A stretch of DNA of 64,000 nt from Dactylonectria macrodidyma (Eukaryota > Ascomycota > Sordariomycetes > Hypocreales > Nectriaceae): assembly GCA_020744425.1 (NCBI GenBank), contig JAGMUV010000021.1:806001-870000 (forward strand), in the 5' to 3' direction. This document shows positions 31,981 through 44,436 of the stretch, one piece after another; the first letter of the stretch is position 1, and each line of letters begins with the position of its first letter. Made by a program: the position numbers and the translations under genes. Under the pieces are notes generated by a model. That model worked only from the letters and a program-made list of their open reading frames with translations. It searched no databases and was not told the DNA's origin.

Positions 31981-32379
31981 AAGCTGTGTTTAGAGCAAGG
32001 AGTATAATTAGAGAGCCGATACGTAGTTGATTACCTTTGAATTTAGTTTTATGTCTTTTATACCAACCCCCAGGTTCCCATCCGCAAGGTGACGTCACGC
32101 TAACCCTAATCCATTCGCCTTATCGAACGAATTCTACTGTCAAAAGCTGCGCCGATCCAAGCAGTACATCATCAACTAATCCACATCGTCAATGCGATTG
32201 GGGTTGCGCCAGGATTCGGCAGCAGAATCAGGACTCGACTCGACGACGTTGAGGGCGATGCCGTTGCCTACGGTCACCGCCCATAAGCATCATGACACTT
32301 GGAGGCTTAAAGAAAGAGTTGTTTAGCTGTCGCCGTCACGTAATTAGCCAACCAACGGCAGCAACAACTTTGACACAAC
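31981..32379. other. Intergenic, no gene seen
   Basis: 3' flank of the SDR gene and left flank of a transposase scrap. Confidence 0.45.
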
Positions 32380-32640
32380 CATGGTTGTTGCCCGACTAAA
32401 TTCGCTACCAGAAGCCATGTACCACGTCTTCCTCTATAGCCTCTTTTCCTCCTGCGACCTCGTTCACAGTCTCCGTCAGCACGGTCACGGCGCCCCGGCA
32501 TCGCCCGAGTCAACGGTGGTATTTACAAGCCGTTTGTCAAGCTCAAGGCAGCAGATAACACAGCTGCTGCAAACCTCAAATTCAATAAAATTAGGGTAGT
32601 CCCAACGGGAAACAATCAGGTCAGTCAACAAGACATATTA
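32380..32640 (+). pseudogene. piggyBac transposase fragment, a lineage different from the intact copy
   Basis: The frame reads VVARLNSLPEAMYHVFLYSL and FSSCDLVHSLRQHGHGA, matching the second-Asp block of piggyBac transposases (here D is replaced by Y). After a frameshift it continues VNGGIYKPFVKLKAADNTAA and NKIRVVPTGNNQ. The sequence differs strongly from the element at 22.6 kb, so it comes from another subfamily. Only about 80 codons remain. Confidence 0.65.
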
Positions 32641-34081
32641 TATGTAAACCCCTTCTAGCATGCATTGGGCTAGGTTAACCAGGTCTGAACAGCCGGATCC
32701 GGTATCTAGATCGAAGGGATCCATTGGGATAAATAGCTGGCCTTCCTACTAAAAAGATAGACAAGATCTTCCAATGATAACAAGCTGTCTCATCCAATCC
32801 ATCCTGTCAAATATCATCAAAGTATATCACCAGGAGTCACAGTCAAGGCAGAGATTTCGAGCTGGCGACGAATTTACAACTGTATCACAGCACAAATATA
32901 TCTCGCGAGGGAAAAGGTCAGATTGCCTTGCATGTCAGGACATACGGCTCGGCGAGGCCAAGTCATGAAGCGCAAGGAAGCCGTTTGTTGCAGTCAGCAG
33001 CAATAGAAGGCGGAAGTTGTTAGATTGGATCATGTACATGACATTGGACCGTGTGATCTGTGACCACCTGGTCGAGCATTCGCCGGCTGTTGCCCGAATA
33101 GGGAGGCGGTCAGAGCCGTCTATTAGACCCGGTGGAGTCCTAGCCAGGAGACCTCCTGGCCATATACACACAATACACATGTTTGAAGTCATCTGAGTGC
33201 CACGATAACTTTCCGACAGAAGTAGCCACCGGGTTGACTATGTGCAGTGTGATGTCGCTCTCTGTAGCAGTGGAAATTTCTGGGACTTCTATCACCACCT
33301 AACTTAGGTGGGAGCCAATGTACCTTTGAGCGGTTTTTTTTCTTTTTTAATTTGGCCTGACACCCTCGCACTGATCAGACCGGAGGCTTATTACCACATT
33401 TAAAGGGATATATTCCAACCAATGATCCAAAATTCGTCGAAATCCAATCTCGCCACCGCAGCTCTACCCGGAAGTTGCATGTGCAATTCATAATACTTTG
33501 AGCTACCAATCGAGATTGTGGGTGTGGAGGGGCTTCAAGCGAGGGGAATTGTCATTACTCGAGTCTGAGCCGGCTCTGCATGGAAGGGGACCAGTGTAAT
33601 GGAGAGAGAAATGAGGACAATGACTTTCTCTTAGGACGATGCGACCCAAAGAATGACGAGCTCAAGCCACCGGATGGGCTTCCGAGTGGCTTGGTGGTAA
33701 TTCCAACTAAGCCTGAAAGCGCTCGTGGTGGTGTCGCAATGATTCAGCTACCCACAGCTTCTGTCTCACCCCGAAGCCACACCAGGCGCAGAAATATGTA
33801 TAGGCTTGAATAGTGCTTACTACCGGCCAGGTTAGGCGTGCTGGAGAACTTCGCGGAGTCCGGAATGGCTGAGATGGATGTTGCGCTTTTTGCAGTGCAA
33901 GGTCTGAGAGCGGCTCTGAAGATGTCGGGTTCCCCCTGTTTATTCTGTAGCGTGTATTGTAATGGTCGGCAACAACCCAACATCAAAGTCGTCCCTCTTG
34001 GAACCAAGGTCTGCGGAATCCCGACGAAAGATCCAGCATCCATAGACCACAGACCTCGCATCGAGACATGCATTCGTCGCT
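32641..34081. other. Intergenic, upstream of the CFEM receptor
   Basis: No supported gene. A poly-T/A-rich tract lies near 33335-33355. Forward frames from 33580 to 34236 do not match any family. Confidence 0.4.
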
Positions 34082-35620
34082 ATGCAGTGTTCATGGCCCC
34101 TCTTGAGGCTGTTCGCCCTCGTCGCGGCAACCACTCGAGTTCACAGCCAGCCGGCGTCGTCTTCTGCACTCGAAGTCCTTCCGCATTGTGCTGTACGCGC
34201 TTGAATCTTGACCCCTCTCTGCCAGATCCAGACTGACGTCATTCTATCAAGCTTGAATGCCTCACGACCGCCATCGCCAACTCGGCATGTCTGGCTACCA
34301 ACCAAACGTGCATATGCACCACTGAGTCACTGCAAGAAGACATGACTGTCTGCGTTATGGATAGTTGCACTGTAAAGCAGTTGCTCGGTATGCCCACGCA
34401 GATCCCGTTCAAAGTTGTTGCTCTGGAATCGAAACTAATTGTCTCATGACCGCCTGTAGTGACCAAAAACGCAACCCTGAGCTACTGCGGCGTACCCGCC
34501 CGACACAAGTCCACCAACTATGTTGCCGTCAACGTTGGATTCGTAACCGTCTCCTTCGTCTTGGTCGCACAGCGATTTGCATTCAGGATCTACACCAAAC
34601 TCGATCTGGGCCCCGACGACTGGTTCACGCTCGGAGCTATCATCCTCAGCATCCCGCAAACGGTCATCACGTTAGCTGGCGTCTCTGCTAACGGGCTCGG
34701 CCATGATATCTGGACCTTGCACTTTTCTAAGATATACAACTTTGCCAAGAACGTCATGATCATGGAGGTCCTTTATTTCGCTCAAATCACAGTACTCAAG
34801 CTCGCCATGTTGTTCTTTTACCTACGCATATTTCCATCGTCTGGTGTGCGGCGCTTGCTTTGGGGGACAATTATTACGAACACCATATACGGCATTTCTT
34901 TTGTCATCGCTGGCATTTTCCAGTGCAAACCCATCAGCTACTTCTGGCACATGTGGGATGGTGAGCATCAAGGGCGGTGTCTGAACCAGAACGCTATTGG
35001 GTGGTCCAATGCGGCCATCAGCATAGCTCTTGATTTTTGGATGCTAGCCATCCCATTGTACCAGATTCGTCATCTGAATCTCAATTGGAAGAGAAAGGTT
35101 GCCGTTGGGTCCATGTTCCTTGTTGGTAGTTTGTACGTCCCCGCCTCACCTTTTATTCCTGAACGCAGACTAACTTGACGACAGCGTTACTGTCGTGAGC
35201 ATACTCCGCCTCAGGTCCCTAGTCAAGTTCGGCGCCCAGTCGAAGAACCCCACGTGGGAGTACCACGATTTGACGATGTGGTCAACCATCGAGATCAACT
35301 TTGGCATCATCTGCACCTGCATGCCATCGTTGCGCCTCGTTCTTCTCCGAGTATTCCCCAGGCTCCTAGGAACGAGCGCAAGGGATTCGTCCAAGGGCAA
35401 TCAGAACACGCCGAACCGGGATATTAGCAGAAGGGCACAATTCGAAACACCGCAGAGATCGAGCAGCACCCCCTCCCATGTTCGGTCCAAGTCGCAAGCC
35501 ATCATGCGCAACGTGACCTTTACTGTGGAATCCTTGGAGAATGACGAGGTCCGTTTGGTTGAAATGTCCGATCCCGATACTACAAGCCTTTCGAAATCGG
35601 GGACATCTGGTGTTTGGTAA
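34082..35620 (+). CDS. CFEM-domain rhodopsin-like receptor (PTH11-type)
   Basis: Four exons, join(34082..34192, 34252..34387, 34460..35132, 35185..35620), give 451 aa with agreeing phases. A signal peptide ([20 protein letters not shown]) leads to the CFEM domain: [20 protein letters not shown], then [24 protein letters not shown] and LSYCGVP, supplying the eight Cys. The CALEC pair forms only after the first splice (GTACGC donor). Seven helices follow, with [20 protein letters not shown], a [10 protein letters not shown] helix, [20 protein letters not shown], and [20 protein letters not shown]. The Ser-rich cytoplasmic tail runs to the stop. Related family members act upstream of G-protein signalling in surface sensing; that role here is inferred. 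Confidence 0.9.
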
Positions 35621-36899
35621 TGCGTAGTGCAGATCATGCCTCGCAACATTGTTTTGTGGTTGGCATTGGTTTCTTTGGGGTTAACAGCGATAATCAGATC
35701 GACTTGGGTTGGCCTAGTGTAGTATATAATGATATTGCGGTGAGCTTTTCTGGTCCACCAAGTTAGCCTACAAGGACAGCCCACAGTCCTCTTTTAGTCA
35801 ACCTCTCTTTTATAGCCCGAGCCGGGTTAAATTAGGATGAGAGCCCGAGTTAAGTTTTTAGATACGCCTTGGTCTATCACTACTATTTGACGGTTGAGGC
35901 TACTCCCTCGGGTCTTTGGGTTCTGTATATCCGCGCGGTTAGTGCATGCTGCTTTTCACCCGTATTTTATCCTAAGTTCGAGATAGTTCGGCCGTGTTAA
36001 TCTTGGACCTCGAAAGGCTGAGCACCATTGCCAGGTCAGCTAAGACGCCTTACGACCGTCAATCTCTGTCCTTATAGTCAGCCCCCCTTGCCTTCTGCTT
36101 CTCCTCCCTTGGCCCCGTCACCCATTCATCAATGCCGCCCAAGATCCTTGGTCTACCTCCTGTCCGTAGGCATGCTGCGCATGCATCTTGAACAATTGCG
36201 CCCTGGCCTTGGAGTCGGCCTGGCAGTCTGCCGTCTGAAGTACTGAGGCCCTTCCTTCCCCACTCTCCTCCTCTCCTCCTTCCTCGTCCCATTATTCCTC
36301 GCCTCCTTGACCTTACAGTACCAGATCAGCCTCTTCACCCGACCGCGCGACCTTCGACATGCAACGACCCTAGCGCGGTTTCTGAAATTGGGCCGCGGGA
36401 GTCCAAAACTGGGAACCTCGCGGGGGGCCAGAATCGGGACCATTGCTAAGCAGAACATACAAATGCATTTAAGATACCAATTTGCTCTTTAACAGTTCCA
36501 GGTAAATATAAGGTAGGCTAATAATAGGACAGCAAGGCTTGCACCCTGATGCAGTAGAAACTCTAGTCACTCTGAGTTGCTGTTGCCTTGGGCTTGGGTT
36601 TTGGGCCCTCATACTGTTATTCACTATTGGTTTTTTTTTTTGACCGTTTAACCTTTGGCCCCCCTCTGAGTGTGCGCTGCCAAGGACCATAACCTCAATA
36701 AGGTACGCTAATATCTCTTCTACTAGTTATAGAATAGTATTAAGCATAATGCTTAGCTTCTTAACTAAGTGAGTTCACATTATAAAGGGTTGCTTTTCCT
36801 ATATAGAGGAACTCTTATAGAGCTATATAGAAACCCTAGTATTATTATAAGCTATAATAGGGTTTTCTTACTACTATTATTCCTAGGGTTATCAAGCCT
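35621..36899. other. Intergenic, partly AT-rich
   Basis: A stretch around 36030-36460 is GC-rich and transposon-like (MPPKILGLPPVRRHAAHAS, then a stop) but unplaced. A 13-nt T run lies near 36630. From 36690 the DNA is AT-rich. No gene supported. Confidence 0.4.
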
Positions 36900-37230
36900 G
36901 GTAGGGCTTAAGGGGTTGTCATTAGGGGTTAGGGGCGGCCCTACGGGCTGTTTAGAAATCGTTATCGCGCAGCGCTGCAAGGCGCACCAGGAGGTTGGCT
37001 GTGAGAGCAGAAGCGTGTAATCGGATGGATAACGAAACTGCTAGCAATTGCAGTTATGGCTGCAGTTACGGTTGGCTATCGCCATTTAGGGCACTTGCCT
37101 AATGGCTGAGGAAGCTTTGCGACATCTGCTAGGCGAAGCGAAACATACGTCCCGTCAGGAACTGCTTCGCTATTTCATCAAAGGCTGCGCAGAAGGTCTG
37201 GAAGACCTTCATTTTGTCGTTTAGAATAGC

Positions 37231-37635
37231 CTAGCTTTTGGCTGCGACTCCGGCTGCAGATGCAGAGAGGTTAATGGCAATAGCAGGCTCTGAGACCTTG
37301 CTATGTTCGAAGACATCGCTGCTTGGGGGGCTGCGAGGGGCTGGCCGGAGGCCAGGCCGAGGGTTAGTTTGAGCTAGAAGGTCTGCGAGAAGGTCTTCTA
37401 AGAAGGCTGCTGGTTCGAACATATCTTCCATACTGATTTCAACGAAGGTCTCTTCTCCCAGGAGAACTGAGCCTAGAGCAGGCATTAGAGTGCTAATGGC
37501 CTCTCCGAGGACCGGACCCTCAGAGATATCATATTCGCTGCCCTAGATAAGAGTAGCCCTTGCAATCTGAGAGAGGTGCAGAGGGGTTCGAGGCCCTAGA
37601 TTAAAGGGGATGGGGGCGTCTGGCATAGAGGCCAT
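37231..37635 (-). pseudogene. Possible retroelement ORF1/gag-like relic with one stop
   Basis: From an ATG at 37633-37635 the frame reads MASMPDAPIPFNLGPRTPLH, passes a TAG near 37543, and continues GPVLGEAISTLMPALGS and FEPAAFLEDLLADLLAQTNP to AASAAGVAAKS-like Ala-rich end. A second short block (KMKVFQTFCAAFDEIAKQFL) follows downstream on the same strand. Composition and the RIP-type stop suggest the N-terminal ORF of a retroelement, perhaps a Tad-like LINE, but no diagnostic domain is visible. Confidence 0.35.
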
Positions 37636-38917
37636 CGCAAAGGTTGGTGGATCGGGTGGGTGTTGATAGATTAGGTATGTGGGCAGCCAAATCCTTAACA
37701 TTAGCAGCTAAGGAAGTTAGATGTAGGAGGGAAGTTGTCTAAGGATGGCTCAGCTGAGGCAATGCAAATCCCAATTAAGTCGCGCCACCACGCAATCCAT
37801 GGTCTTTTTGGCATCAACTGTGGCCGCATTGTGAGTTAGTGGTCATGTCGGCATCGTGAAAGTACAGGAATCGCCCAAATCTGAGATCGACAGGATGAAT
37901 GGGGAACAGGGCGTTGTTTGGAGAGATTTCTCTTAGGGAAAATGAAAGAAACTTGAGAGCTGGAACTGTGAAGCCATGAATGGTTAATCAGAAGCTGATG
38001 TGCAGAAAAAAAAACGAAAAAAAAAAGGACAAGAAAACAGTGGTTAGAGAAAGAGGAGTCCATGCATGCTCACCATGTGCTGCTTGAATGAAGATAGAAG
38101 TCAACTGCGTCAAGACATCTCTACTCTTTTCGTTCGAGTCCTTTCCTGACTCAATCTGTGAGCATATAAGGAGGAACCATTCTTCCGTTGTGGTGCATGT
38201 TTCTTGGCACTGAGATATCCGGTCCCCCTTACCCCTGTCTTCACATTCTCACAGTCGGAGATTATCCTGCCTGGAATTCACAACATCCCCATCCACTCAG
38301 TCGCTCACACGAGCCAGGAAATTACCAACTCAAGCCATGCGTAGTTCACCAACTGGTATTCTGTGAGGTACGAAAGTTGCGATGCCATATCCTATATATC
38401 CTCAATTGCAGATCGGCAATGTCAATTTTCCGAGTTTGCGTACTTCGTGGCGTAGGTATGTGAAGGAAACCGTCATTTTTTTATGAACGAGACGTTTCAT
38501 TACACCGCACCGACTTTTTGCATGTTGTACCGAGCCATGATGTGGGATCTGTCGGGGGAATGAAGCATTCCGAGGATGACAAAAATTTCCTCTTTAGTCT
38601 TAGCTCGGTTATGTCAGACCTCCGGCGTGGCACATGAGACCGTATGATGAGCCCAAATGTTGTCCATGGACTTTACACGAGTGCGGAGATACGGAGTTGC
38701 CCTCAAGAGCATGATAAAGGGTAAAACGGCTGGCCCGGCACCGCTGGTAAGTATATAAATACATGGCATGGCCTCACGGTTGAACAACTCGAAGAATTAC
38801 TTCCCCATTGACTCTGGAACCCGCCAACAAAAGAGTAAAGATTTCACACCTTGTGGACAGAGGTACTAAAGACATTATCTATCTCTTCATTCCATCATCC
38901 TACCTCACTCTTCAAGC
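37636..38917. other. Intergenic, upstream of the GFA-family gene
   Basis: No gene supported. A TATA-like TATATAAATA lies near 38751-38760, about 160 bp before the ATG at 38918. Confidence 0.4.
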
Positions 38918-39491
38918 ATGGCTCACGAAGAAACCGACAGGCCAGAGTCATCGTTCCCGCTGGCCAGTCTGGCGCAAGATGGCTGGTCAACGAAGGATAA
39001 AGCAACAGCGACATGCTATTGCGGCGCTGTACAACTAGCTTTTGTGAGTTTTCCTAGGTACCTTAATAAGACACTCATCTCATCGTTTTCAGCCTCTATC
39101 TAAGCCAGGATTTCTTTTCAGCTTTGTCTGCCACTGCAGTGACTGTCGCAAAATCACGGCTTCAATGTTTACGTCTGGCTTCCTTATTCTCGACGCACAC
39201 TTGAGACACGTTCGTGGGGAAGAAAATCTTACGGAATTCAGCCAATCCGAAACAATTGAACGGAAAGGGAACGTCATGGCCAACTTCTTTTGCAAAACGT
39301 GTGGGTCACTGATGTACCGAAGGGCTGGGAGTTATCCAGGGGTTAGTCTACTGAGGATTGGCACTGTGGATGATTTCAAGCTTGCGGAGACTGCATTGAG
39401 GCCAACAATCGAGCAGTATGTGAAGCACAGAGTTAGTTGGTTGCATGATATCGAGAACATGGTGCAAACTGAGGGGCAGGCTGAGCCTTAA
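38918..39491 (+). CDS. GFA-family (glutathione-dependent formaldehyde-activating enzyme-like) zinc protein
   Basis: Two exons, join(38918..39043, 39093..39491), give 174 aa; the 49-bp intron has GTGAGT and CAG borders. Zinc ligands are in ATCYCGAVQL (Cys 33 and 35), FVCHCSDCRKITAS (Cys 55, 57, 60) and NFFCKTCGSLMYRR (Cys 109 and 112), the characteristic GFA/CENP-V fold pattern. Most fungal members have unknown substrates; true formaldehyde activation should not be assumed. The start was chosen because it precedes a short polar leader and lies after a CATC-type 5' leader. Reading frame intact. Confidence 0.88.
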
Positions 39492-39887
39492 GCAAGCTTT
39501 CTTGTAGATAGGATCGACTTATATCTATGCTATTTACAGAGTACTTAACTCTTATTCACTATTAACATTTCGAGGCCGCTCTTAACCTGGTAACTGGAGT
39601 TGAAATAGGGAAAGACCTCAGAGTGTTGTAATTTGTAGTCATTGAGTAACTGTGGACGGATTGAGTGTTGGGAATACTAAAATTGTAGTGGTGATTGTGA
39701 CAATGCCAAAACTCGGTATGAAGCGTATAGCAATATTCCACCAAGAATAATATGACCAAAACTTATTGCATCTGGCTATGGTTAGCAGTCGAGATCTAAA
39801 ATTTTGTTTTATACCTAATCTTGATATCGTACCCTGCTTCTAAATCGCGTACCTCGCTTATATACCCTATTTTACCAGCTTGACAGT
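39492..39887. other. Convergent spacer
   Basis: AT-rich 3' flanks of the GFA gene and the dead receptor. Nothing else seen. Confidence 0.5.
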
Positions 39888-41326
39888 TTATAAAGCCTCC
39901 TTTTCTACCATTATACCCATCTTAAGGTCCTTATTTAGCAACCAAACGCCAAGTTCGTCGTTCGTCGGCCTAGTTTCTTTTAATGATATTGCCTTTGACT
40001 GAATACGACCCTCACTTCTGATGTCACCTAGCTCCAGACTCTTTTCAGACTCACCCACCATCATAAAGCCGCTTCGCATTTTTGAGCCCATCTTAAGAGC
40101 AGTGTTAACAGAATTTGGAAAGTTTCGCGATTCATACGAGGGTCTATATTAGTCAGTTCTTTTTGCGCTAGATAAGAAGCGTCGAAAAGTTTTATCGAAA
40201 ATTGGTCATAACAAAGGGGAGCACGCAACGAGAATGACTATACCACATTCGGCATATATCCATGTTATGACTTGGGGTAATTACAGTATAAGAGAAGTCA
40301 TCGTAATCGATTTTTCGGAGGGAGAATAAACGGATAATTGCAAAGATAACGGAGCTAAGCTGTCAGTCAGCGAACTAGTGCAAGTCTATCAGGAGCGGCG
40401 ACTTACACAACCCAATGCCAAATATGCCGAAAAGTGCTATCTTATACGGTTTCTTAACCTACAACCCCCAGATCACCGGGACAGATAGAAGACACATAGC
40501 TACATCTACGATAACATTGATGATACTGACAGCAGTGTAGCCTGCAATCTGATCCCCATATATGCCATTAGTTATAGGATTCTAATTCTTTTGAACAAGA
40601 CGACATATCAACAGGCCGATGAGGAGTGCCATGATCATCCACGTTGGCTGGATAACGATGATAATCCAAGCGCAAATCTAAATCCAGAATAAATAATCAG
40701 CGATTTGATTAGGGTTCTGCAAGAGGGCAGCTATGACTTACCGAAAACATACGAACGGCAAAGACGCGCTTGAGATTCCACAGAATGCTCCATTTGCTGG
40801 TGCACATCGAAAGACCGTACAAGCCTTGAATGGCCAAAATGCTCTGGTAACAACTCATTAATGTGAGCAATGCAATAACCTCTACGGTATTCAAGTGGCT
40901 GGCTGGAAACTTACTTATAATAACCCTGCAACATGGCCTTTACCCAACTGATTCATGTGATAGCCAACGCCACCAAAATACAGTACTAGATCCAGCTATT
41001 AGCATTACTAGTAGTTTTAAGGGATTATTCTAGAACGTACGCAAGAAAAATGCGACTGACATGCCATAATACGCAGCCTATTGAAGTAGTAAGCGGATTA
41101 GTCGCAATGATTTTGCGCAGTGTCATTTTCGTACTACAGAGACATAGAACAATATATCCTCGACGTTCAGGGGTGTATTTCGCACCCGTCTCGCATATAA
41201 CCGGAGCGCAGACCAGACAGCAATCAAGACGCAGAAGATAATGACCGTTAGTAGAGCTTAATGAACCTCTGGCCTTGAATTAAGAGGGACGGTCGTCGTA
41301 GTAAGTTTCTCCGTATTAGACACCAT
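39888..41326 (-). pseudogene. Rhodopsin-domain membrane protein inactivated by RIP-type mutations
   Basis: From MVSNTEKLTTTTVPLNSRPE at 41326 the relic encodes VWSALRLYARRVRNTPLNVE-DI, YYGMSVAFFLR, LLTLMSCYQSILAIQGLYGL, WNLKRVFAVRMF, QIAGYTAVSIINVIVDVAMC and FSLRKIDYDDFSYTVI. It closes with an intact-looking cytoplasmic tail (MGSKMRSGFMMVGESEKSLE) to a stop at 39888. In-frame stops fall where Trp or Gln are expected (QKN-stop-NP, WGL-stop-VKKPYK), consistent with G-to-A and C-to-T changes. The gene is a dead member of the same family as 5248-6589. Confidence 0.7.
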
Positions 41327-42874
41327 CGCGGCTCGTAGTGACTCGTGGAGTCAACAGCGTGGCTCAAGATAGGTTGAGAAGAACCGTTCGACTACCGTGT
41401 GTGGGGAGATTGGGGGAGGGCAACGTGTTTTTCATCATCTGGTGATCGTTTTCCATCCGTTGGGGCTGGAAAATGTTCCTGAAAACGCGTCTGCCGAAGG
41501 TTTGTAGACGAATCGCCACTTTTTCCCACCCGGGGTTGTATTTTCGTTCTGCCTAGTGGGGTGGCTGTTGGCCATCAGGGGTCTTGTGAAGCAGTACCTG
41601 GGGTATTTATTACCAGGGTGAGTTGACCGGCATACGTACAGTAGTAAAGAGGGATCATCGCGGCCTTCCGCATAGGGCATGTGATGTTCTCGGCATGCAG
41701 CCAGTCTAAGTTGACCTTGGTCTTCCTGTTTTTTTATTACTTGTTCATTTGACGTCACACGTTTCACTACCTACCAGCATTCATCTTTGAGACGAAAAGG
41801 TGCAAAATCGTGATATTCTAAGGGTCGCTTCTAGTGACAATAGCACCATCAAAACCCTTGCACCAACACACTTTCCACTACTATGAGCGACATCGTTGTT
41901 AGTTGCTGACAAGGGAGCGCGAAAGCGGTCCCCGTCATGCCGACCCCAGTAAAGTTACATTGAGGCAATCCACCAAGACTACTATGGTACAAACAAGTTA
42001 CACAAACAGGACTTCGTAGCATCCGTCGCGGGGTGCTCCGGGAGCTAGCATTCCACCAGCAAAGGGGTTTGGAAGAGGTCCCCTCATGCTGACTCTGGTG
42101 AAGTCACATGGAGACAATCGGCTGAGGCCTCAAGAAGAGCCCATCACCTACGGCGTAGCCATCTCTCACAAGAACTGATCTCGGCTGTACTCCATATTCG
42201 TGGTGCGATCGCCAGCGTTAGAGCAATTGACTCTCTCCCTCCGCTGATTGACTGAGGATCCACCCACAGACCTGAGTCAAACAGTCACGAATATATTAAA
42301 CGCGGCTTGTTCTCTATCCCTCTAATTGTGCGAAGGCTCGATCTATGCGGATTTCGGTATCGCTCAAAAACTTGAAGAGTCAGCCAAAGAAGAAAATATC
42401 ATTTCACATCTAACGAGAGTAACTTTGCACTCAAGCTTAACTTGACTTCCCCACAAGTGCAAATCGACTGTCCTCTGCATTAGCAGTCGAACGCTTGATA
42501 AGCGGAGTCGGCGACATTGTCACTGCTGCGCTGTGTTGGCTTGGCATCACGCCAAATGCAGGGGTACTATGCGATATGTTTTACGAATACAGGGATGCTA
42601 CTCCTAGAGACCAATGTGGTAGGCCGTAACTAGACACTACTTGCAGGCCCTGCATTTGACCTGCTAGGCCGCGTGGTCGTGCAGATGCTGGCCGCGCAAT
42701 GAGGCCACTGTCGACCACAGGTATCGATTCCTTCTCCCCTCCCCGCTTGCAGGACGGCATCCCACAGGATTTCTTCCACATTTCTACATTACTGTCTTTT
42801 CTCGCCACATGTTCGCCTCTTGCACGCTCCGACACGGACTTGCTTCCTCGGTGTTTAATACGACGTCGATCACA
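41327..42874. other. Intergenic, upstream of the GMC relic
   Basis: Contains a diverged tandem duplication: about 62 bp at 41920-41981 and a related copy at 42068-42134 (shared GGTCCCCxTCATGC, GAAGTCACAT-like and GAGxCAATC blocks). No coding gene supported. Confidence 0.4.
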
Positions 42875-44436
42875 ATGGGCTCAGTCACTTATGATTACAT
42901 CATTGTAGGGGGCGGCCTCGCCGGCTGCGTCCTTGCCAGCCGCTTGCACCAGTATGAAGAAGATGCCAAGATCGTCCTCATTGAAGCTGGTCCTGGTACC
43001 CGCACGCGCCCTGATACCCTGAACCCTCAGACGTTAAACCTTGGCGGAGACTTGGACTGGAATTACGAATCTGAGCCAATCCCCGGATATCTTAATCGGA
43101 CCATCCCCGTCAACGCTGGAAAGGGATCTGGGTCCTCGAGACCGACTCGCTAGGAAGCCGGGTCTTCGAGACCAGTTTGCTAGAGAGCCGGTTCTTTAAG
43201 ACCGGGCTGCAGTCTTAACATTTGATAGGTGTGACAGCCACCCTCGTTTCCGATGAGCGTTACAGCTATAAGGGTCAGGTCCCTTAGTTCAAGAAGGCCG
43301 AGCACTAGTTCGACAACAAAAACCCTGAGCAGCACGGCCAAAACGGACCAATCCATATTGTGTCTGCCGAGTCTGCCAACCACACGATTCCACTGAGTGA
43401 ACATGCTATGGCAAAACGCCGAAGCTACTGGTGTCGAATTGGCCGATAGCACTATTGTGCTAGCCAAGAACGTCGTTGTTGCTGCCGGAACATTCCGTTC
43501 TCCCCAGCTCCTTCAGCTTTCAGGGATTGGTTCTGCTGTCGACCTGAGGCAGGTTAGAATCGATGCTGTTGTCGATCTCCTAGAGGTTGGCCAGGGTCTG
43601 ACTGATCATACGTCTTTCTTTTAATACTGGTGTCTACGTAACCCCTCTGCTAGATACACCCTTGGCTCGCCGAACCCTCTCTTTGCTTAACCCCAGTACT
43701 CAGAGGGAGTGCCTATGGACTGGATTGTCTTCACTACTGTTCCTAAGGAGGGTCTTGCTGAGGCTATTAAAAAGGACAAGGGTACTGGACCTGATGCCGC
43801 TACCCACCCCTTCCTTAGTAAGAGATGTACTTTCGTAGAGAATATTGTGCTATAGGCTAAGGTTCCTTTCGCTGGCTTTCAATTCGATGCTGAGCATGAT
43901 AACCGCTATTGTCAGTTTCTTGCCAACCTCAAGAGGCAGTGTTTCTCTCAGGTTCTCTAATCTTGAAGACTAGCCTAAGAGTAAGTATAACTATATCTTA
44001 ATTAAAATGCCTTACTAAGATTCATAAGAAACTAATTATTTTTATAGTTAACTTTAACTTCTTTTTAACTAAGGTAGACAAGTGTGTCTTTCGTTAAGAT
44101 CTTTAATAGCTTACTTAATTCATCCTAGGTCCTAAATTTGGCCAGTTCATTAAGGGTGAATCAGTTCCTGCGGTCTTCAGCTTTGACCCTGTGATACTTA
44201 ATGATAGTAACGAACAGCTTAATACTAGACTGGCCTCTGCCAGTTCTATAATATAGCATCCTGCGGGAACCTTCTCTATAAGCAAGGTTGTGAATACAGA
44301 ATTCCAGGTTAAGGGAGTTAAGGGGCTGAGGGTCGTCGATGCTTCAGTTATTCCCCTTGCGCTAAGCGCTCATATCCAGGCACTAGTTTATGCTCTTACT
44401 AAGCCAGCTGCTGCTGTTATTTCTGGAAAGGCTTAA
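42875..44436 (+). pseudogene. GMC oxidoreductase (choline dehydrogenase/glucose oxidase family), decayed
   Basis: It begins MGSVTYDYIIVGGGLAGCVL with the FAD-binding GGGLAG motif, then IVLIEAGPG and WNYESEPIPGYLNRTIPVNAGKG. At the next conserved position (normally GGxSxING) the gene is replaced by about 80 bp of 30-bp tandem repeats. Later parts survive in pieces: ADSTIVLAKNVVVAAGTFRS, PQLLQLSGIGS, WIVFTTVPKEGL, then HPAGTFSISKVVNTEFQVKG and LRVVDASVIPLALSAHIQAL, which contains the GMC C-terminal signature with the catalytic His region. Many stops interrupt it. Non-functional. Confidence 0.8.
43131..43212 (+). repeat. 30-bp tandem repeat, about 2.7 units
   Basis: Units at 43131-43160, 43161-43190 and 43191-43212 share GGTCYTCGAGACC and GCTAGRRAGCCG blocks with a few changes. 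Each unit is partly self-complementary (GGTCTTCGAGACC). It sits where the GMC gene lost its conserved GGxSxING segment. Confidence 0.75.

Noticed and set aside
33838..34236. 132-codon forward frame upstream of the CFEM receptor
   Set aside because: It overlaps the first exon and first intron of the receptor in another frame and has no family features.
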